In this document: positions 37,023-47,214 of the stretch, piece after piece
Layout of the letters: each line of letters opens with the position of its first letter
How positions within the stretch are numbered: the stretch's first letter is position 1
Origin: Farysia itapuensis
Taxonomy: Eukaryota > Basidiomycota > Ustilaginomycetes > Ustilaginales > Ustilaginaceae
Assembly: GCA_023212645.1 (NCBI GenBank)
Contig: JALBYC010000008.1
Coordinates: 62,001-126,000, forward strand
Length of the DNA stretch: 64,000 bases
Direction: 5' to 3'
The notes under the pieces: generated by a model
Database searches by the model: none
What the model saw: only the letters and a program-made list of their open reading frames with translations
Told to the model about the DNA's origin: nothing
Made by a program: the position numbers and the translations under genes

Positions 37023-40000
37023 CTATGGCTGCTGGTATGTATGCTGTGGGGGAGTGTCATACGGATTTTGCAGTCGCGGATGAGTTCGCTGCTCGTACGG
37101 GCCATTTGTAGGCTGAACAGCGTACCTTGGAGCGTACTGCTGTGGCCGAGGTGGCGGCGGTTGCTGCATCTGCGGTTGACGAGGTGGACTTGAGTACCGA
37201 GCTGGTTGGTACGCCAGCTGCGAGTTCCTCTCTTGGTACTGTGGTGGGCGGTTTCCAAGCTGCGATTGTCGCTCCTGGTGATAGCGGACATACTGATGTA
37301 CCTGCTGCGTCGCACTGGCATTAGAAGGCGCCTGCTGCGGCTGTCCCCGCTGATGCTCGTGGTAGATCTGGCTATAGTACGCCTTCAATGGCGCACCCGA
37401 AGCCCTGAAAACAGCCGGTCGAGAAACAACACTTCCCACGAGGAAGCCACTGCTACTACCGCCAGAAGGAGTCAGAGAGCTCGGAATGCTGAGAGTCGAA
37501 TCGCGCGGCTGGTAAGAGCGTGACGCTGTCGTGGCACCGCCTTGCGCGACCGGCGAATTGTCGGGACGCGCGAGCGGAGCCGGGATCTGGCTGTTCCTTG
37601 GGATGGATCCCTGCATTTGTCGTGCAGTGTACTCTACGCTCGTCTGTCGCTGCTTGTCTTGATAAATGAGGGAGATTCGACGCTGTTCTTCCACAAGCAG
37701 TCGTCTTTTCTCAGTCTCGGCTCGCTGAGCTTTCTCATTGGCCTCTGTTTCTGCACGCTTAGCTTGCTCTTTTGCTTCTGCTTCCCTTCGTGCGTCTTCT
37801 TCCTCCTTTGCCTTAGTCTCAGCTTCCATTTCCGAAGCCTCCCTGGCTCTTGCTTGTACCAAGCTGAGTCCGCCTGGGGTGATCATCCCACTTGAGGCAG
37901 ATTTCGAGTGCTTCATGGCCTCACCCCCGCGTTTGGGCGACTTTGTCGGTAAGGCCCACTTGACTGAAGACACTACGACTGGAGTGGAATCTTGAGTCGC
38001 TGACCTCACCGGGATGATACTGGGTGGAGCAGGAGCTGAATAGACCGGCGGCGCTTTGACGGCAGCTTCGGGCGTTGTGACGGGGGACCCTTCCTGTCCG
38101 TACGGATATCTAGCTGGGGATAAAGGGGTGGGTAGAACAATGTTGAACAGCTTGCCTTTGGGTCCGACCGCGGGCGGTAAGGTTGCTTGCGTCGGCACTG
38201 GCTGCAGAGCAGTTGCATCTGGTGCTTCGTCTCGAGCCTGTCGCTGCATTGCGTGATGGTTCGTAGACACAGAAGGTGCGATGGATGGATGTCGAGACGG
38301 TATGTCAGGCTGGACGACCAACATAGCTGAACTCGGGTTGGAGTTCTGCATCTCCAAAGGCGACACCGCGGGTTCGACCAGCGGCTTGGATGGTGCGACG
38401 TCAGTAGAGTCGCGTGAGCTCTGAATAAAGTGCGACAAAGGTGAGTTGCTGTGCGGGCTAAAGGTAGACCCCGTTGGACTGCCTGCGCTCTCGTTCTGAA
38501 CCATCTGCGCACTTGCACGGGTTTCCCGGCCTTTATCTTGGCTGAATGAGGGCTGCATGGGCTGAGCAGATGCTGACAGGGACGAACGACCCCATGATCC
38601 TTCTACCACTTGCCGCATCTGTGGACGGGGCATGTCCGGCACTGCAAAGCTTTCGTCTACCAGTTCGCCATCGTGGTCATGCGTAGACGCGATATGGGAG
38701 AGCCGATCCCATTGCGAACGCCACCATCTGCCAGCAGCACTCCCTTCTCTCTGCAATGGATCATTTCGTCGGCTGCCGGTTTGGTAAGTGGTTGGCGCGA
38801 GATTCTGATGCGGTGACGACTGCGTCGGCTCGACATGCATGTATTCTCCTTTACCCCTTGATGTGCCAAGCCAACTAGACGACCGGTATGCTCCAGGGAC
38901 ATGCGTGTTTTGAGCGACACTGTTCCGACTTCCAGCGTTGTAATTGAGCGAAGGGATGTCGGCAAGTTGCATTTCCTGAGCAGAGGCGTAGTTGGTCGCG
39001 CCAACATACTTTGTAGAAGGCTGCGACGATGCGGCCGTGTCTCGCTTGTCCAATCCTGGTCTGACACTGTTGCTCCAAGGTGAATGGTTGTGCAGCAGGG
39101 AAAGATCCTCCTCATTCTTTTCGGTATCGTAGAAGGACTCCATGTCCAGCTCGGCGACGAGTTTATTCAGTTCAGCCGAATGGTAGTTCTGATCGCGGGG
39201 CTGCATATCGCTTCTGCCATAGAACTCACTGCGTTTCGGGGGAGGTGTCATGTAAGCGTCGGCACTGGATCTCGACGTATTGGAGGAATATTGCAATTTG
39301 GGTGGAGGTTTCCAGTACGTGGGCATGGCTTCTTTCTCCAGACTGATCTCATGCTCCAGGTTAGCCGTGCGCTGTACGCCGAGAGCGTTGAGAAGATGCT
39401 GGTGCCTATTGGCGCGGATGTCTTCAGCCAGGGTGTATTGCTTGCCCTTGGAGCGTGCTGCGATGTAGCGGGTGCTTTCCTTCATCTCCCAGAACCAGTC
39501 ACGGAAATCCAGCGAGTCCAGCATGGCCCTGCCGCGGAGCGTTGTGCGGTTCTCATCGGCCGGGCGGTATGGTAGATAGCTGAAGGCCTTAATGTGGACA
39601 AAGCCAAAAACCATCATCCAGAAGCATTGTAGCAAAGCATTGATGCCGGCCTGAATCTGATCGGCGGTAAAGTAGTCGGTTTCCTTGATCACGTTGAAGC
39701 TGACGAGGAACGAAAGCAGCGTGTCTTGCCAAAAGGTCAGAAAGACAATGGTTTTAACCGAGAGAAACTTGAGGATAGGCTTGTAAGGATCGACGACCTG
39801 ACGGACAGGGACGTACAGCTGAATAAGACAGAACATTGCCACGGTGACGGATATGCTGATGAGAATGGCACACCAGACATGGCCGAACCAGGGCATCCAG
39901 GAATGGAGACAGTAGTAGCCAAAGTACTCGAGACCAACGGCAGCGAATGTGCACAGTGGACGAACGATTGCGTACTGGAGCACGGCGATCTTCATGATCC

Positions 40001-40463
40001 AGAGAAAGTGAAGCCCTTCAGGCTTGTACCTCAGCCAGCCCAGGGGAAACACCCATCGGTCAAAGTTGAGGTTGCGAAACACGGCATGCTGTTCAGCATT
40101 GGTGTCTCCTGTGTATGCGAGGATGAGATAGAAGAAGGACGTCACAAGAACGGCCTCGTAGCAGTCGCGGATGGTTTGGTAGTAGAGTGCCTCATGATAG
40201 AACAGGTAGGACATGAAGGAGACGATGGCGTACACGGGGACCATGACGAGCAGACGAACAATATGTCTCTGCTGCTGTGGACATGTGTAGTAGGTCAGGT
40301 GCTTCCAAATGAGCCATATGGAAGCCACTGTTGCTATGAGCGTCATGACTCCGCAGACGAGCCAGCCGACATCATGTGCCTTGAAGTTGATGTTGCCATT
40401 TTCAAAGAAAGGCTTTGGATCGAGAGGTTTGTCGTAGATGATGGGACAAGTGTAGTTGACCAT
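37023..40463 (-). CDS. TMEM184/Ost-alpha (DUF300) seven-helix membrane protein with a long disordered tail
   Basis: This 1146-residue single-exon protein has a first third containing about seven hydrophobic helices (for example HDVGWLVCGVMTLIATVASI, VRLLVMVPVYAIVSFMSYLF). It also has the family signature around FYLILAYTGDTNAEQHAV and the conserved FLSVKTIVFLTFWQDTLLS. The remaining 750 or so residues are disordered, with a charged coiled coil (ASEMEAETKAKEEEDARREA region, about 870-930) and a Gln/Pro/Tyr-rich tail. Family members act as lipid or solute transporters or sit on vacuole and endosome membranes. The cargo is unknown. The ATG at 40463 was chosen; one at 40490 adds nine residues. Confidence 0.88.
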   Translation of the reverse strand: MVNYTCPIIYDKPLDPKPFFENGNINFKAHDVGWLVCGVMTLIATVASIWLIWKHLTYYTCPQQQRHIVRLLVMVPVYAIVSFMSYLFYHEALYYQTIRDCYEAVLVTSFFYLILAYTGDTNAEQHAVFRNLNFDRWVFPLGWLRYKPEGLHFLWIMKIAVLQYAIVRPLCTFAAVGLEYFGYYCLHSWMPWFGHVWCAILISISVTVAMFCLIQLYVPVRQVVDPYKPILKFLSVKTIVFLTFWQDTLLSFLVSFNVIKETDYFTADQIQAGINALLQCFWMMVFGFVHIKAFSYLPYRPADENRTTLRGRAMLDSLDFRDWFWEMKESTRYIAARSKGKQYTLAEDIRANRHQHLLNALGVQRTANLEHEISLEKEAMPTYWKPPPKLQYSSNTSRSSADAYMTPPPKRSEFYGRSDMQPRDQNYHSAELNKLVAELDMESFYDTEKNEEDLSLLHNHSPWSNSVRPGLDKRDTAASSQPSTKYVGATNYASAQEMQLADIPSLNYNAGSRNSVAQNTHVPGAYRSSSWLGTSRGKGEYMHVEPTQSSPHQNLAPTTYQTGSRRNDPLQREGSAAGRWWRSQWDRLSHIASTHDHDGELVDESFAVPDMPRPQMRQVVEGSWGRSSLSASAQPMQPSFSQDKGRETRASAQMVQNESAGSPTGSTFSPHSNSPLSHFIQSSRDSTDVAPSKPLVEPAVSPLEMQNSNPSSAMLVVQPDIPSRHPSIAPSVSTNHHAMQRQARDEAPDATALQPVPTQATLPPAVGPKGKLFNIVLPTPLSPARYPYGQEGSPVTTPEAAVKAPPVYSAPAPPSIIPVRSATQDSTPVVVSSVKWALPTKSPKRGGEAMKHSKSASSGMITPGGLSLVQARAREASEMEAETKAKEEEDARREAEAKEQAKRAETEANEKAQRAETEKRRLLVEEQRRISLIYQDKQRQTSVEYTARQMQGSIPRNSQIPAPLARPDNSPVAQGGATTASRSYQPRDSTLSIPSSLTPSGGSSSGFLVGSVVSRPAVFRASGAPLKAYYSQIYHEHQRGQPQQAPSNASATQQVHQYVRYHQERQSQLGNRPPQYQERNSQLAYQPARYSSPPRQPQMQQPPPPRPQQYAPRYAVQPTNGPYEQRTHPRLQNPYDTPPQHTYQQP

Positions 40464-41672
40464 CCTTGTACCACCTAGTACCGACTTCAATGGGGGTGCG
40501 ATACCACTAGAACCAGGATGTCATGGTAGAAAGACAGCAGGGGTGGTAACGAAGGCTTTCAAGGGTGGACGTTGAAGGCGGAGTGTCAAATCAGGGTTTG
40601 ACAGCTCGGTACGCGTGGCTGCTTGCTCAACTCAGGGGAACAAGGTAAAAGTAGATGATTCGTGCGAGAGAATCCGAAGAGCATGTCAGATTTTTGAGTG
40701 GGTGGCAAAAGCGCAAAACGGCAAAAGTGCAATTAAGTGCAAAAGCGTATAAAGCGGTTGTTAGAACGTGCCAATTCGGTTGGGGAGCTGAACCCGCAAA
40801 CGTGTTTCAGCTTGCCGACTCCGACGACGCTAGTGCGAGTTTCGGCAGTCGCGGAGACGAGGCATCTCATGCAAAGGAGCTCGCTCGCCACGTCGTGAAG
40901 GTCGGTTGACCCACTAGAGCGCAGTCTGGCGTCAAACTCTACGCTGCGGACACGCCGTGTTGCTGGGACCCCAAATTTGAAATGGTCGGAAGCCACCACC
41001 AATGAATGGCGCGAATTGCGAAGGAAAGCGCGAATCCGAATCACAATCCTTTTGTGGGATTTGGTGCCCAGCACTGCCTGCATTCGCATTGGCGCGGCAA
41101 ACAATCCGAATTTCATTGTATTTGCTGCACAAGCTGCACAACCCATGCACGATGGATCGCCGCCCTCTCTATTCGCCAAAAGCTGGGTTCGCACGCTCGC
41201 TCCATCTTCTTGATACGCGTGCGTGTTTGTCCCTTTTTGGGCCTCGCTTGGTGCCTTGCGTGTCTCGTGCTTAAACCTGCCAAATTGGGTTCGACACTCG
41301 CACAAACCGCTTGCTCGCAATGCACCTTACAGGCTCAGCTCTGTCGTGTCTCTGCCGTGATTGCCTAGGCGACATCGCGTTCAAGCACGAGACCTGGGCC
41401 CCACCGCGCTCCCCTGCATTTACGCACGCAGTCTTACCGTGATTTTCCTTGGTTCGGCTGATCTTTCGCCGTCGTCTTCTTTTAGACAAGTTCTCTCGCA
41501 AATCCCAGGCGCGTCTTAGCCGAGACATGGTCAAAAGTGTTGTTCCCCTTTCTCTTGCCCCTCCTTGGGGGACCTTCTTAATCAAGCTCCTTTCTCCCGG
41601 CCCTTGCATCCTCCCACCTTACCTCCCACCTCTTTCCCATTCTCTTCCCCTCTCTCTCCCTGCATAGTCAAG
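40464..41672. promoter_or_regulatory. Long divergent promoter (TMEM184 / GMC oxidoreductase) with GCAAAA repeats and CT-rich leader
   Basis: This 1.2-kb spacer is by far the longest between intact genes. GCAAAA occurs at 40705, 40713, 40721 and 40739, with a TATAAA at 40748 just beyond. From about 41460 to 41672 the plus strand is strongly pyrimidine-rich, typical of a fungal core promoter and leader, and ends CATAGTCAAG before the ATG. That could also be a 3' splice site of a 5' UTR intron, but I found no convincing donor. No coding frame looks real. Confidence 0.5.
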
Positions 41673-43589
41673 ATGAAGGCAGCTATCCTCGTTGCTGCAG
41701 CCTCCTTGGCTAGCGCTGCCGCCGCTGCCAACCCGGTCTCTTGGACCCAAATGAGTCCTCGAAGTGAAATGGCGGCTCGCATTCACGCCGACTCTCGTCT
41801 GGCTGCTCGAGCCATTATTTCCGACGCTCAGGAATTCGCTTCTTGCTCGTACGACTACGTTGTCGTTGGTGCTGGTACCGCCGGCTTGGCTGTCGCCGCG
41901 CGACTCTCCGAGGACGGCAAGTACTCGGTCGGCGTTCTCGAGGCCGGAAGTTCCGGCTACAACGTCTCTATCATTGACATTCCCGGTCAATTCGGTGCTG
42001 ATCTGGGCACAAAGTACGACTGGAACTACACCACTGTCCCCGCCAACGGTGTACCCGCCGTCGGATGGCCCCGCGGAAAAGTCCTTGGTGGCTCCTCGGC
42101 TCTCAACTTCCTTGTCTGGGACCGATCGGCCAAGCAAGAGATCGACGCCTGGGAGCAGCTCGGCAATCAAGGATGGAACTGGAACAACCTCTACGGCAAC
42201 ATGATGAAGGCCGAGCACTTCCACGCTCCATCGAAAAAGAACGCCGACTTGCTCGGAATTCAGCCAGTCCCCTCCGACTACGGCCTCGGAGGTCCTATCC
42301 AGGTCGCTTTCCCCAACTACATCTCTCAGCAGGTCCAGCGATGGATCGGTGCGCTTTCTTCGCTCGGCATCCCGAAGAACAACCAGCCTCTTTCCGGCAA
42401 GAACGTTGGTGTCTCGCAGCAGCCATCTAACATCAACCCCCACAACTACACCCGATCCTACTCGGCTGCCGCCTACCTCTTCCCCAACCAGGCTCGCAGT
42501 AACCTCAAGGTCCTCACCGATGCACTTGCCTCCAAGGTGGAGTTTGACACTTCTTCCAACAAACTTCGTGCCACCGGTGTTTCGTTCGTCAGCGGCGGCA
42601 AGAACTACACTGTCAAGGCCAACAAGGAAGTGATTGTCTCTGGCGGTACCGTCAACACCCCTCAGCTTCTTGAGCTGAGTGGTATCGGAAACAAGGAGAT
42701 CCTCAGCAAAGCCGGCATCAAGACTCTGTACGAGAACACCAACGTCGGAGAGAATTTGGCTGACCACACCTACTCTGCCACCGTGTACAAGCTTAAGCCC
42801 GGATTCCAGACACTCGACTCGCTACGATCCAACCAGACTTTTGTCGCTGCTCAAGCTGCCGCCTACGCCGCTAACAAGTCGAGCATCTTTACCGAGACCG
42901 TACCCAGTATCTCGTACGTCTCTCTGGCCCGCGTCGTTGGCGACAGCCGCGCAAAGAGCTTGATTTCTGAGGTATCCAAGTACGTCGACAACTCGACTGC
43001 ACCTTACAAGGCGGCCCTCGAGAAGCAGCTCGAGTTCTTGACCAAGTACCCTGACACTGTCGGCCAAATGGAACTCATTGGCATTGACGGCTACTTTGCC
43101 GGAACAGGCAAGCCTAACGCCAACGAGACATACTTTACCATCCTTGCTGCCAACCAGCACCTGTTCTCGCGCGGCAACATCCACATTCAGTCCTCGGACC
43201 CCACCAAGTACCCACTGATTAACTCCAACTACTTTTCGGTTCCTTTCGACCTCGAGATCTCGACGGCTGGCACCAACTACACACGAAAAGTCGGTCTTTC
43301 CCAGGCTTACTCAGACATGGTTGTCGGAGAGTACTGGCCCGGTACCGATGTCGACCAGGCAAACTACACCAAGACTACCTCGGTGACCGAGTACCACCCC
43401 ATCGGAACCGCATCCATGCTGCCCCGACACAAGGGTGGTGTCGTTAACTCGAGCCTCGTTGTCTACGGCACAAAAAACCTGCGTGTCGTCGACGCTTCCA
43501 TTATCCCTCTGCACGTCGCTGCCCACATTCAGGCCACCATCTACGGTGTGGCCGAATACGGCGCTGAAATCATCCGACGCGAAGCATGA
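41673..43589 (+). CDS. Secreted GMC (glucose-methanol-choline) oxidoreductase
   Basis: This 638-residue flavoprotein has a signal peptide at about 1-20 (MKAAILVAAASLASAAAAAN). The FAD-binding Rossmann motif GAGTAGLAVAARLSE lies near residue 64 and the GMC signature 1 in GWPRGKVLGGSSALNFLVW. Signature 2-like GGTVNTPQLLELSGIG follows. The C-terminal block carries YHPIGTASM and the active-site region IPLHVAAHIQAT, with the catalytic His. Many N-x-S/T sequons fit secretion. Such enzymes oxidise alcohols or sugars and make H2O2; aryl-alcohol oxidase- or glucose oxidase-like roles are both possible. It is preceded by a long promoter and has pyrimidine-ending codon preference (TCC, ACC, AAC), suggesting high expression. 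Confidence 0.9.
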   Translation: MKAAILVAAASLASAAAAANPVSWTQMSPRSEMAARIHADSRLAARAIISDAQEFASCSYDYVVVGAGTAGLAVAARLSEDGKYSVGVLEAGSSGYNVSIIDIPGQFGADLGTKYDWNYTTVPANGVPAVGWPRGKVLGGSSALNFLVWDRSAKQEIDAWEQLGNQGWNWNNLYGNMMKAEHFHAPSKKNADLLGIQPVPSDYGLGGPIQVAFPNYISQQVQRWIGALSSLGIPKNNQPLSGKNVGVSQQPSNINPHNYTRSYSAAAYLFPNQARSNLKVLTDALASKVEFDTSSNKLRATGVSFVSGGKNYTVKANKEVIVSGGTVNTPQLLELSGIGNKEILSKAGIKTLYENTNVGENLADHTYSATVYKLKPGFQTLDSLRSNQTFVAAQAAAYAANKSSIFTETVPSISYVSLARVVGDSRAKSLISEVSKYVDNSTAPYKAALEKQLEFLTKYPDTVGQMELIGIDGYFAGTGKPNANETYFTILAANQHLFSRGNIHIQSSDPTKYPLINSNYFSVPFDLEISTAGTNYTRKVGLSQAYSDMVVGEYWPGTDVDQANYTKTTSVTEYHPIGTASMLPRHKGGVVNSSLVVYGTKNLRVVDASIIPLHVAAHIQATIYGVAEYGAEIIRREA

Positions 43590-43892
43590 TTGGCGATGAT
43601 GTTGGCCCCTATTTTCGCTCTTTCTGATCTTGCCTACATAGCGTGCGCTTAAAGCGCTGCTTGGTATTGTTCTGCTTATTACATTTTGACGGATACTCGG
43701 TTGTCTCCAGTATGGATGCTCACTTAATGCTACCAATACACTTTGTTAACGGTGTTCTTGCAGATCTGGTGTGTGTGTGGGGAATCGGTCCCGTGCGTTG
43801 GAATTTTCGGCGTGTTTAGACACCGAGCGTGTTGATGTTCCCGCGTTCCTGTCGGTTAGACCACCATAATCCTCGTCGCGCTTGCCCGTACC

Positions 43893-44840
43893 ATGTCTGG
43901 TCAGACTGCGGTGGATGACCGCATTCCAGGCTCGTTCCACGTCGTTCAAGATGCTGAAGCGGAGGCGGTCATGTCGTGGCAGTACATTTGCAACACGCTC
44001 TCGCACGGCGATTTGGACGAGCTGCAACGGCACAAATCTTGCGACGACGCCTACCGTGCTTGGGCACCGTCGGTCAAGACGCAGTACGGCGGATTGGAGA
44101 ACTACATTCGCAAGGTCAGACTCGGCTGGCCTGCCGAGCAGTACACCGGTCCGCCACTGCCCAACATGCTAGACAGACCGCAGAGGTCCATGCTGGATAA
44201 CGTCGCGGGAAAGGACATTGCCGTTCCCGCGAGTAGTGGAGCGTGCACGCCCAACGGTACCAAAGTCGTGGAAACATGGCCGGAGAAGACGCTACCGCAT
44301 CCAAAGCGACCGGATGTCGAACTCAAGTGCTTCGTCGCCGATATTGAAACCCCCGCCGACCCGAGCGCTAGCCTGGTCAAGGCAATCTACAACGATTGGC
44401 CATACGGCGTTCCATCAGACGCACGACACTGGGTCGTCTGGTGCAGACTACCCATCATTCACCGCTCCCTGTTTGACGACACCTCTTTTCTCAATCATGT
44501 GGCAAGCAAAGCGGTTTCGGGAGAACTCATCGAGCATTTATACGACTGCGTCACTGGCGATGGTGGGCGTGGGTTCACTGGGAGTCTACCCCAGGGTCCC
44601 ACCTATACCGCCGGCGACGGGACAATCGTTCCAGAGATCAACGGCAATGTCACTCGGCTGATTCTAGCCGATCCGTCTACGGGTGTTACGCCAGAACTGG
44701 CGAGCTTGGCCCATCATCACGCCGGACGACACATCCGCCAGTACATTACAGCCAAATGGCCACCACACAAGTACGATACGGCCTGGTTCTGCAACCCGCC
44801 CGGCTTGCGAACCGTTCCCGGTCTCAGCCACTTTCAGTAA
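43893..44840 (+). CDS. DUF3605-like protein (possible N-acetylglucosamine-induced family)
   Basis: This 315-residue single-exon protein has no signal peptide or membrane segment. Recognisable DUF3605-type blocks include IYNDWPYGVPSDARHWVVWC near 168, followed by a PEL-type helical segment (LASLAHHHAGRHIRQYITAKWP) and a closing WFCNPPGLRTVPGLSHF, where family members place a WF(x)NP...H motif. Some fungal members were described as induced by N-acetylglucosamine; biochemical function is unknown. An insertion rich in Gly and Thr (around 215-245) lies between the two blocks. The assignment rests on motif order remembered for the family, so treat it as probable. Confidence 0.6.
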   Translation: MSGQTAVDDRIPGSFHVVQDAEAEAVMSWQYICNTLSHGDLDELQRHKSCDDAYRAWAPSVKTQYGGLENYIRKVRLGWPAEQYTGPPLPNMLDRPQRSMLDNVAGKDIAVPASSGACTPNGTKVVETWPEKTLPHPKRPDVELKCFVADIETPADPSASLVKAIYNDWPYGVPSDARHWVVWCRLPIIHRSLFDDTSFLNHVASKAVSGELIEHLYDCVTGDGGRGFTGSLPQGPTYTAGDGTIVPEINGNVTRLILADPSTGVTPELASLAHHHAGRHIRQYITAKWPPHKYDTAWFCNPPGLRTVPGLSHFQ

Positions 44841-45000
44841 GTTTTCCCTCAACTTCTCTCCCGCTGACCTACTCGAGACTGACTAGATTCGTTTCCTCAG
44901 CGTGATCGTGCGACCAAAGCACACCCCATAGATCTGCATCTGAACGATATAAATTGGTATTGACATGAACATATCCGTGGTATTTGGGTGAAGCTTTGGT

Positions 45001-46815
45001 CTAAGACTGGATGAAAGTTTTGACGACTTCGTCAATTTCGGCCTTGACCTTGCCTGGAGGGCAGAAAAAGACGTAGACATGGTGTTGGTCGACGCTTTCG
45101 ATTGTGGAGACCTTGACGCTGGCGCCGTGCTTGTTAGCCTTGTCTGAGCCGAGAACGGGCGATGTGTTGGACGCCGACAGACTGAGCAGGTTGGCGGACA
45201 GTGTCTTGATCTGTTCGTACAGCACTTCGGCTGTGCCCACCGTGATGAGGATCTCCAAGTCGGAAGATCCGAGCAAGGAGCGTTCAGCGTCAGCCTGGTC
45301 CTTAGGCGGGGGTGGAGGCTTGAAGAGCTGCATGCATTGCTCGAGGTATGGATTGCTGTCGAATGGCAAAGCCATGGAGAAGAAGGGATGCGACGCTCCC
45401 AATTCCAGCACGGTGTTGGGCAGCTCGTCGGCAAGTCGGGTGAGCTCAGTGTTGTATTGTTCCTCTGACTGCGATCTGCGATCGAGGTTGTAGCGCTTCG
45501 CGACCTCACTAGCGCGATGAAGACCGTACTGCTTGCCATCAACGTTCCGATTTCGTCGTCCTGGGATGGGGACAACATGGCGAAGGTAGTTGTCGCGGGC
45601 AAAGGAACACATTGTAGGACTCAGAATGTCTACGCCGACCTGATCTATAAAAGTTTGTGTGCCAAGGGTGAGGTCGGCAAAGGGAGAGTGCAGAATGAGT
45701 TTGCGAGCTCGACCGAGGTCTCGGCTTGTGCCTCTGCGCGCCACCATGAGCGAGGAGAGATAGAGCTGCAGTGTCAGGCATAGTCCTGCACCTGCCGAGT
45801 CACCCATCAGGATGACGTTCTCGGGCTTGAAACCCAGTCGACGGGTGACGTACACCCACGCTGCCAGAGCATCTTGCAGTGCCGCGGGGAAGGACCGGGC
45901 TTCGTTGGTGGCCTTGCGAAAGTTGACGCCAAGAATGCGCAGGCCCGTCTGTCGACTCACTGTCCATGACAGTGGTCCCGTTATGGCAGATCCGCTGTGA
46001 TACCCGCCACCGACAAAGTAAATGATCATGCGTTCGTCCGCATTCATTGCCGGTCCGATACCGAGCCCACCTTGATCGCTCCCCGGCTTGACAGCAATCA
46101 CCTTGCCGGCTTTCACTTTGGCAGCAACCGTCTTCCACATCCAAAACGCGGGCACCGCTTTCGGCACAACGTTGCATACATCCCCACGAACGATGCCTTT
46201 CAACAGGTCAGAAGGCACATCGTAGGCATCGCCATCGTGATAAGGTGTTGTCATCGTAGAATGATGCTCCGCTTTGCCGTTGGAATGTACATTTCCGTTT
46301 GCGTGAGCATCGCCGTTCTTGATGTCGGTCGGTCCAATGGGCAATGGCGGCAAGGAAACAGCCTCGGCTTCAATCCGCCAGCCCTGGTACTTGGAACCGA
46401 ACAAGAAGCGGCTGAGCTTAGGCACCATGGACTCTTCTCCAATCGTTTGCGTAGGTGGCGATCCGTAGACCAGAGCCCAGAACAGCGTTCCCACGAGCGG
46501 GATCCAGATTGTCTGCAGCAGGGACCATGTCGGCAATCGATTGGGAAAGTATCCGCGCTTCCACTTCTTCTCTACCCACACGCGTCGCGGATACACGAGA
46601 TGTGACACGATAGAGGCCGAGATATGCAAGGGCATCAGCACAGTGAAGAAGTAGCAAAGTCGGAGCGAGCGGACGATCCAAGATGACTTGCGAAACTCGA
46701 GAGTCTGGGGATCTCGCGGCACAGAGATCATATGCTCCACCCAAGGAAAGGATGGGTGATATAGCGTGCGGACCGACAGGTCGAAGAAATCATTGTGGCC
46801 GGCCTCCGTCCTCAT
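45001..46815 (-). CDS. Alpha/beta hydrolase-3 family protein, membrane-anchored, divergent
   Basis: This 604-residue protein has two hydrophobic N-terminal segments (SLRLCYFFTVLMPLHISASI near 50-70, and WIPLVGTLFWALVYG near 105-120). The catalytic core has YFVGGGYHSGSA in place of the usual HGGG: the first His is replaced, but the Gly-rich oxyanion loop is kept. The nucleophile elbow MGDSAGAGLCL is intact. Candidate Asp and His lie in ILITVGTAEVLYEQ and the C-terminal DQHHVYVF. The fold is that of fungal lipase/esterase-like ABH3 proteins and it is a distant relative of the pair at 10-13 kb. The His-to-Val change beside the oxyanion hole may alter activity. It is divergent to the first small secreted protein. 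Confidence 0.75.
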   Translation of the reverse strand: MRTEAGHNDFFDLSVRTLYHPSFPWVEHMISVPRDPQTLEFRKSSWIVRSLRLCYFFTVLMPLHISASIVSHLVYPRRVWVEKKWKRGYFPNRLPTWSLLQTIWIPLVGTLFWALVYGSPPTQTIGEESMVPKLSRFLFGSKYQGWRIEAEAVSLPPLPIGPTDIKNGDAHANGNVHSNGKAEHHSTMTTPYHDGDAYDVPSDLLKGIVRGDVCNVVPKAVPAFWMWKTVAAKVKAGKVIAVKPGSDQGGLGIGPAMNADERMIIYFVGGGYHSGSAITGPLSWTVSRQTGLRILGVNFRKATNEARSFPAALQDALAAWVYVTRRLGFKPENVILMGDSAGAGLCLTLQLYLSSLMVARRGTSRDLGRARKLILHSPFADLTLGTQTFIDQVGVDILSPTMCSFARDNYLRHVVPIPGRRNRNVDGKQYGLHRASEVAKRYNLDRRSQSEEQYNTELTRLADELPNTVLELGASHPFFSMALPFDSNPYLEQCMQLFKPPPPPKDQADAERSLLGSSDLEILITVGTAEVLYEQIKTLSANLLSLSASNTSPVLGSDKANKHGASVKVSTIESVDQHHVYVFFCPPGKVKAEIDEVVKTFIQS

Positions 46816-47214
46816 CGCAAGAGCAGCGGACGGTTGTTCTAAGTGGCTATGGGGTTATGTCGCATCTGGATTGATGGCAAGAGGGAGCATGACAACCGAG
46901 AATTGAAATTAGATAACCGGTAAACACTCCCTGGTGCATTTCCTGCATTTCCACGGGCTCTGCATCATGGGCCGTGTGAAAATGTCTCCACGTATCGTAC
47001 ATGCCACATCAGTGTGTGGCTTCTGAAGACTTCATCTCTGCTAATTTGGACAGTTCATAGGTTGGTGCCGAAACCTTGTTGTAGCAGTATAGACAGTCTA
47101 CCGATTTGGCGTACTTTTCCGTCTTGCAAGGCTATGCGCAGATGCCTGATCCGATGGCGCTTGTCCATATAAGAGTGTTGCCTACGTATGAGCGGCCTCT
47201 ATCGAATTAGCACC
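46816..47214. promoter_or_regulatory. Divergent promoter (hydrolase / small secreted protein 1)
   Basis: 399 bases without a gene. A CATATAAG TATA-like element near 47166-47173 lies about 45 bases before the ATG of the secreted protein gene. Nothing else stands out. Confidence 0.5.

Noticed and set aside
41619..42767. A 382-codon frame antisense to the GMC oxidoreductase
   Set aside because: It is complementary to a highly biased coding sequence where stops are rare on the other strand; no recognisable domain.
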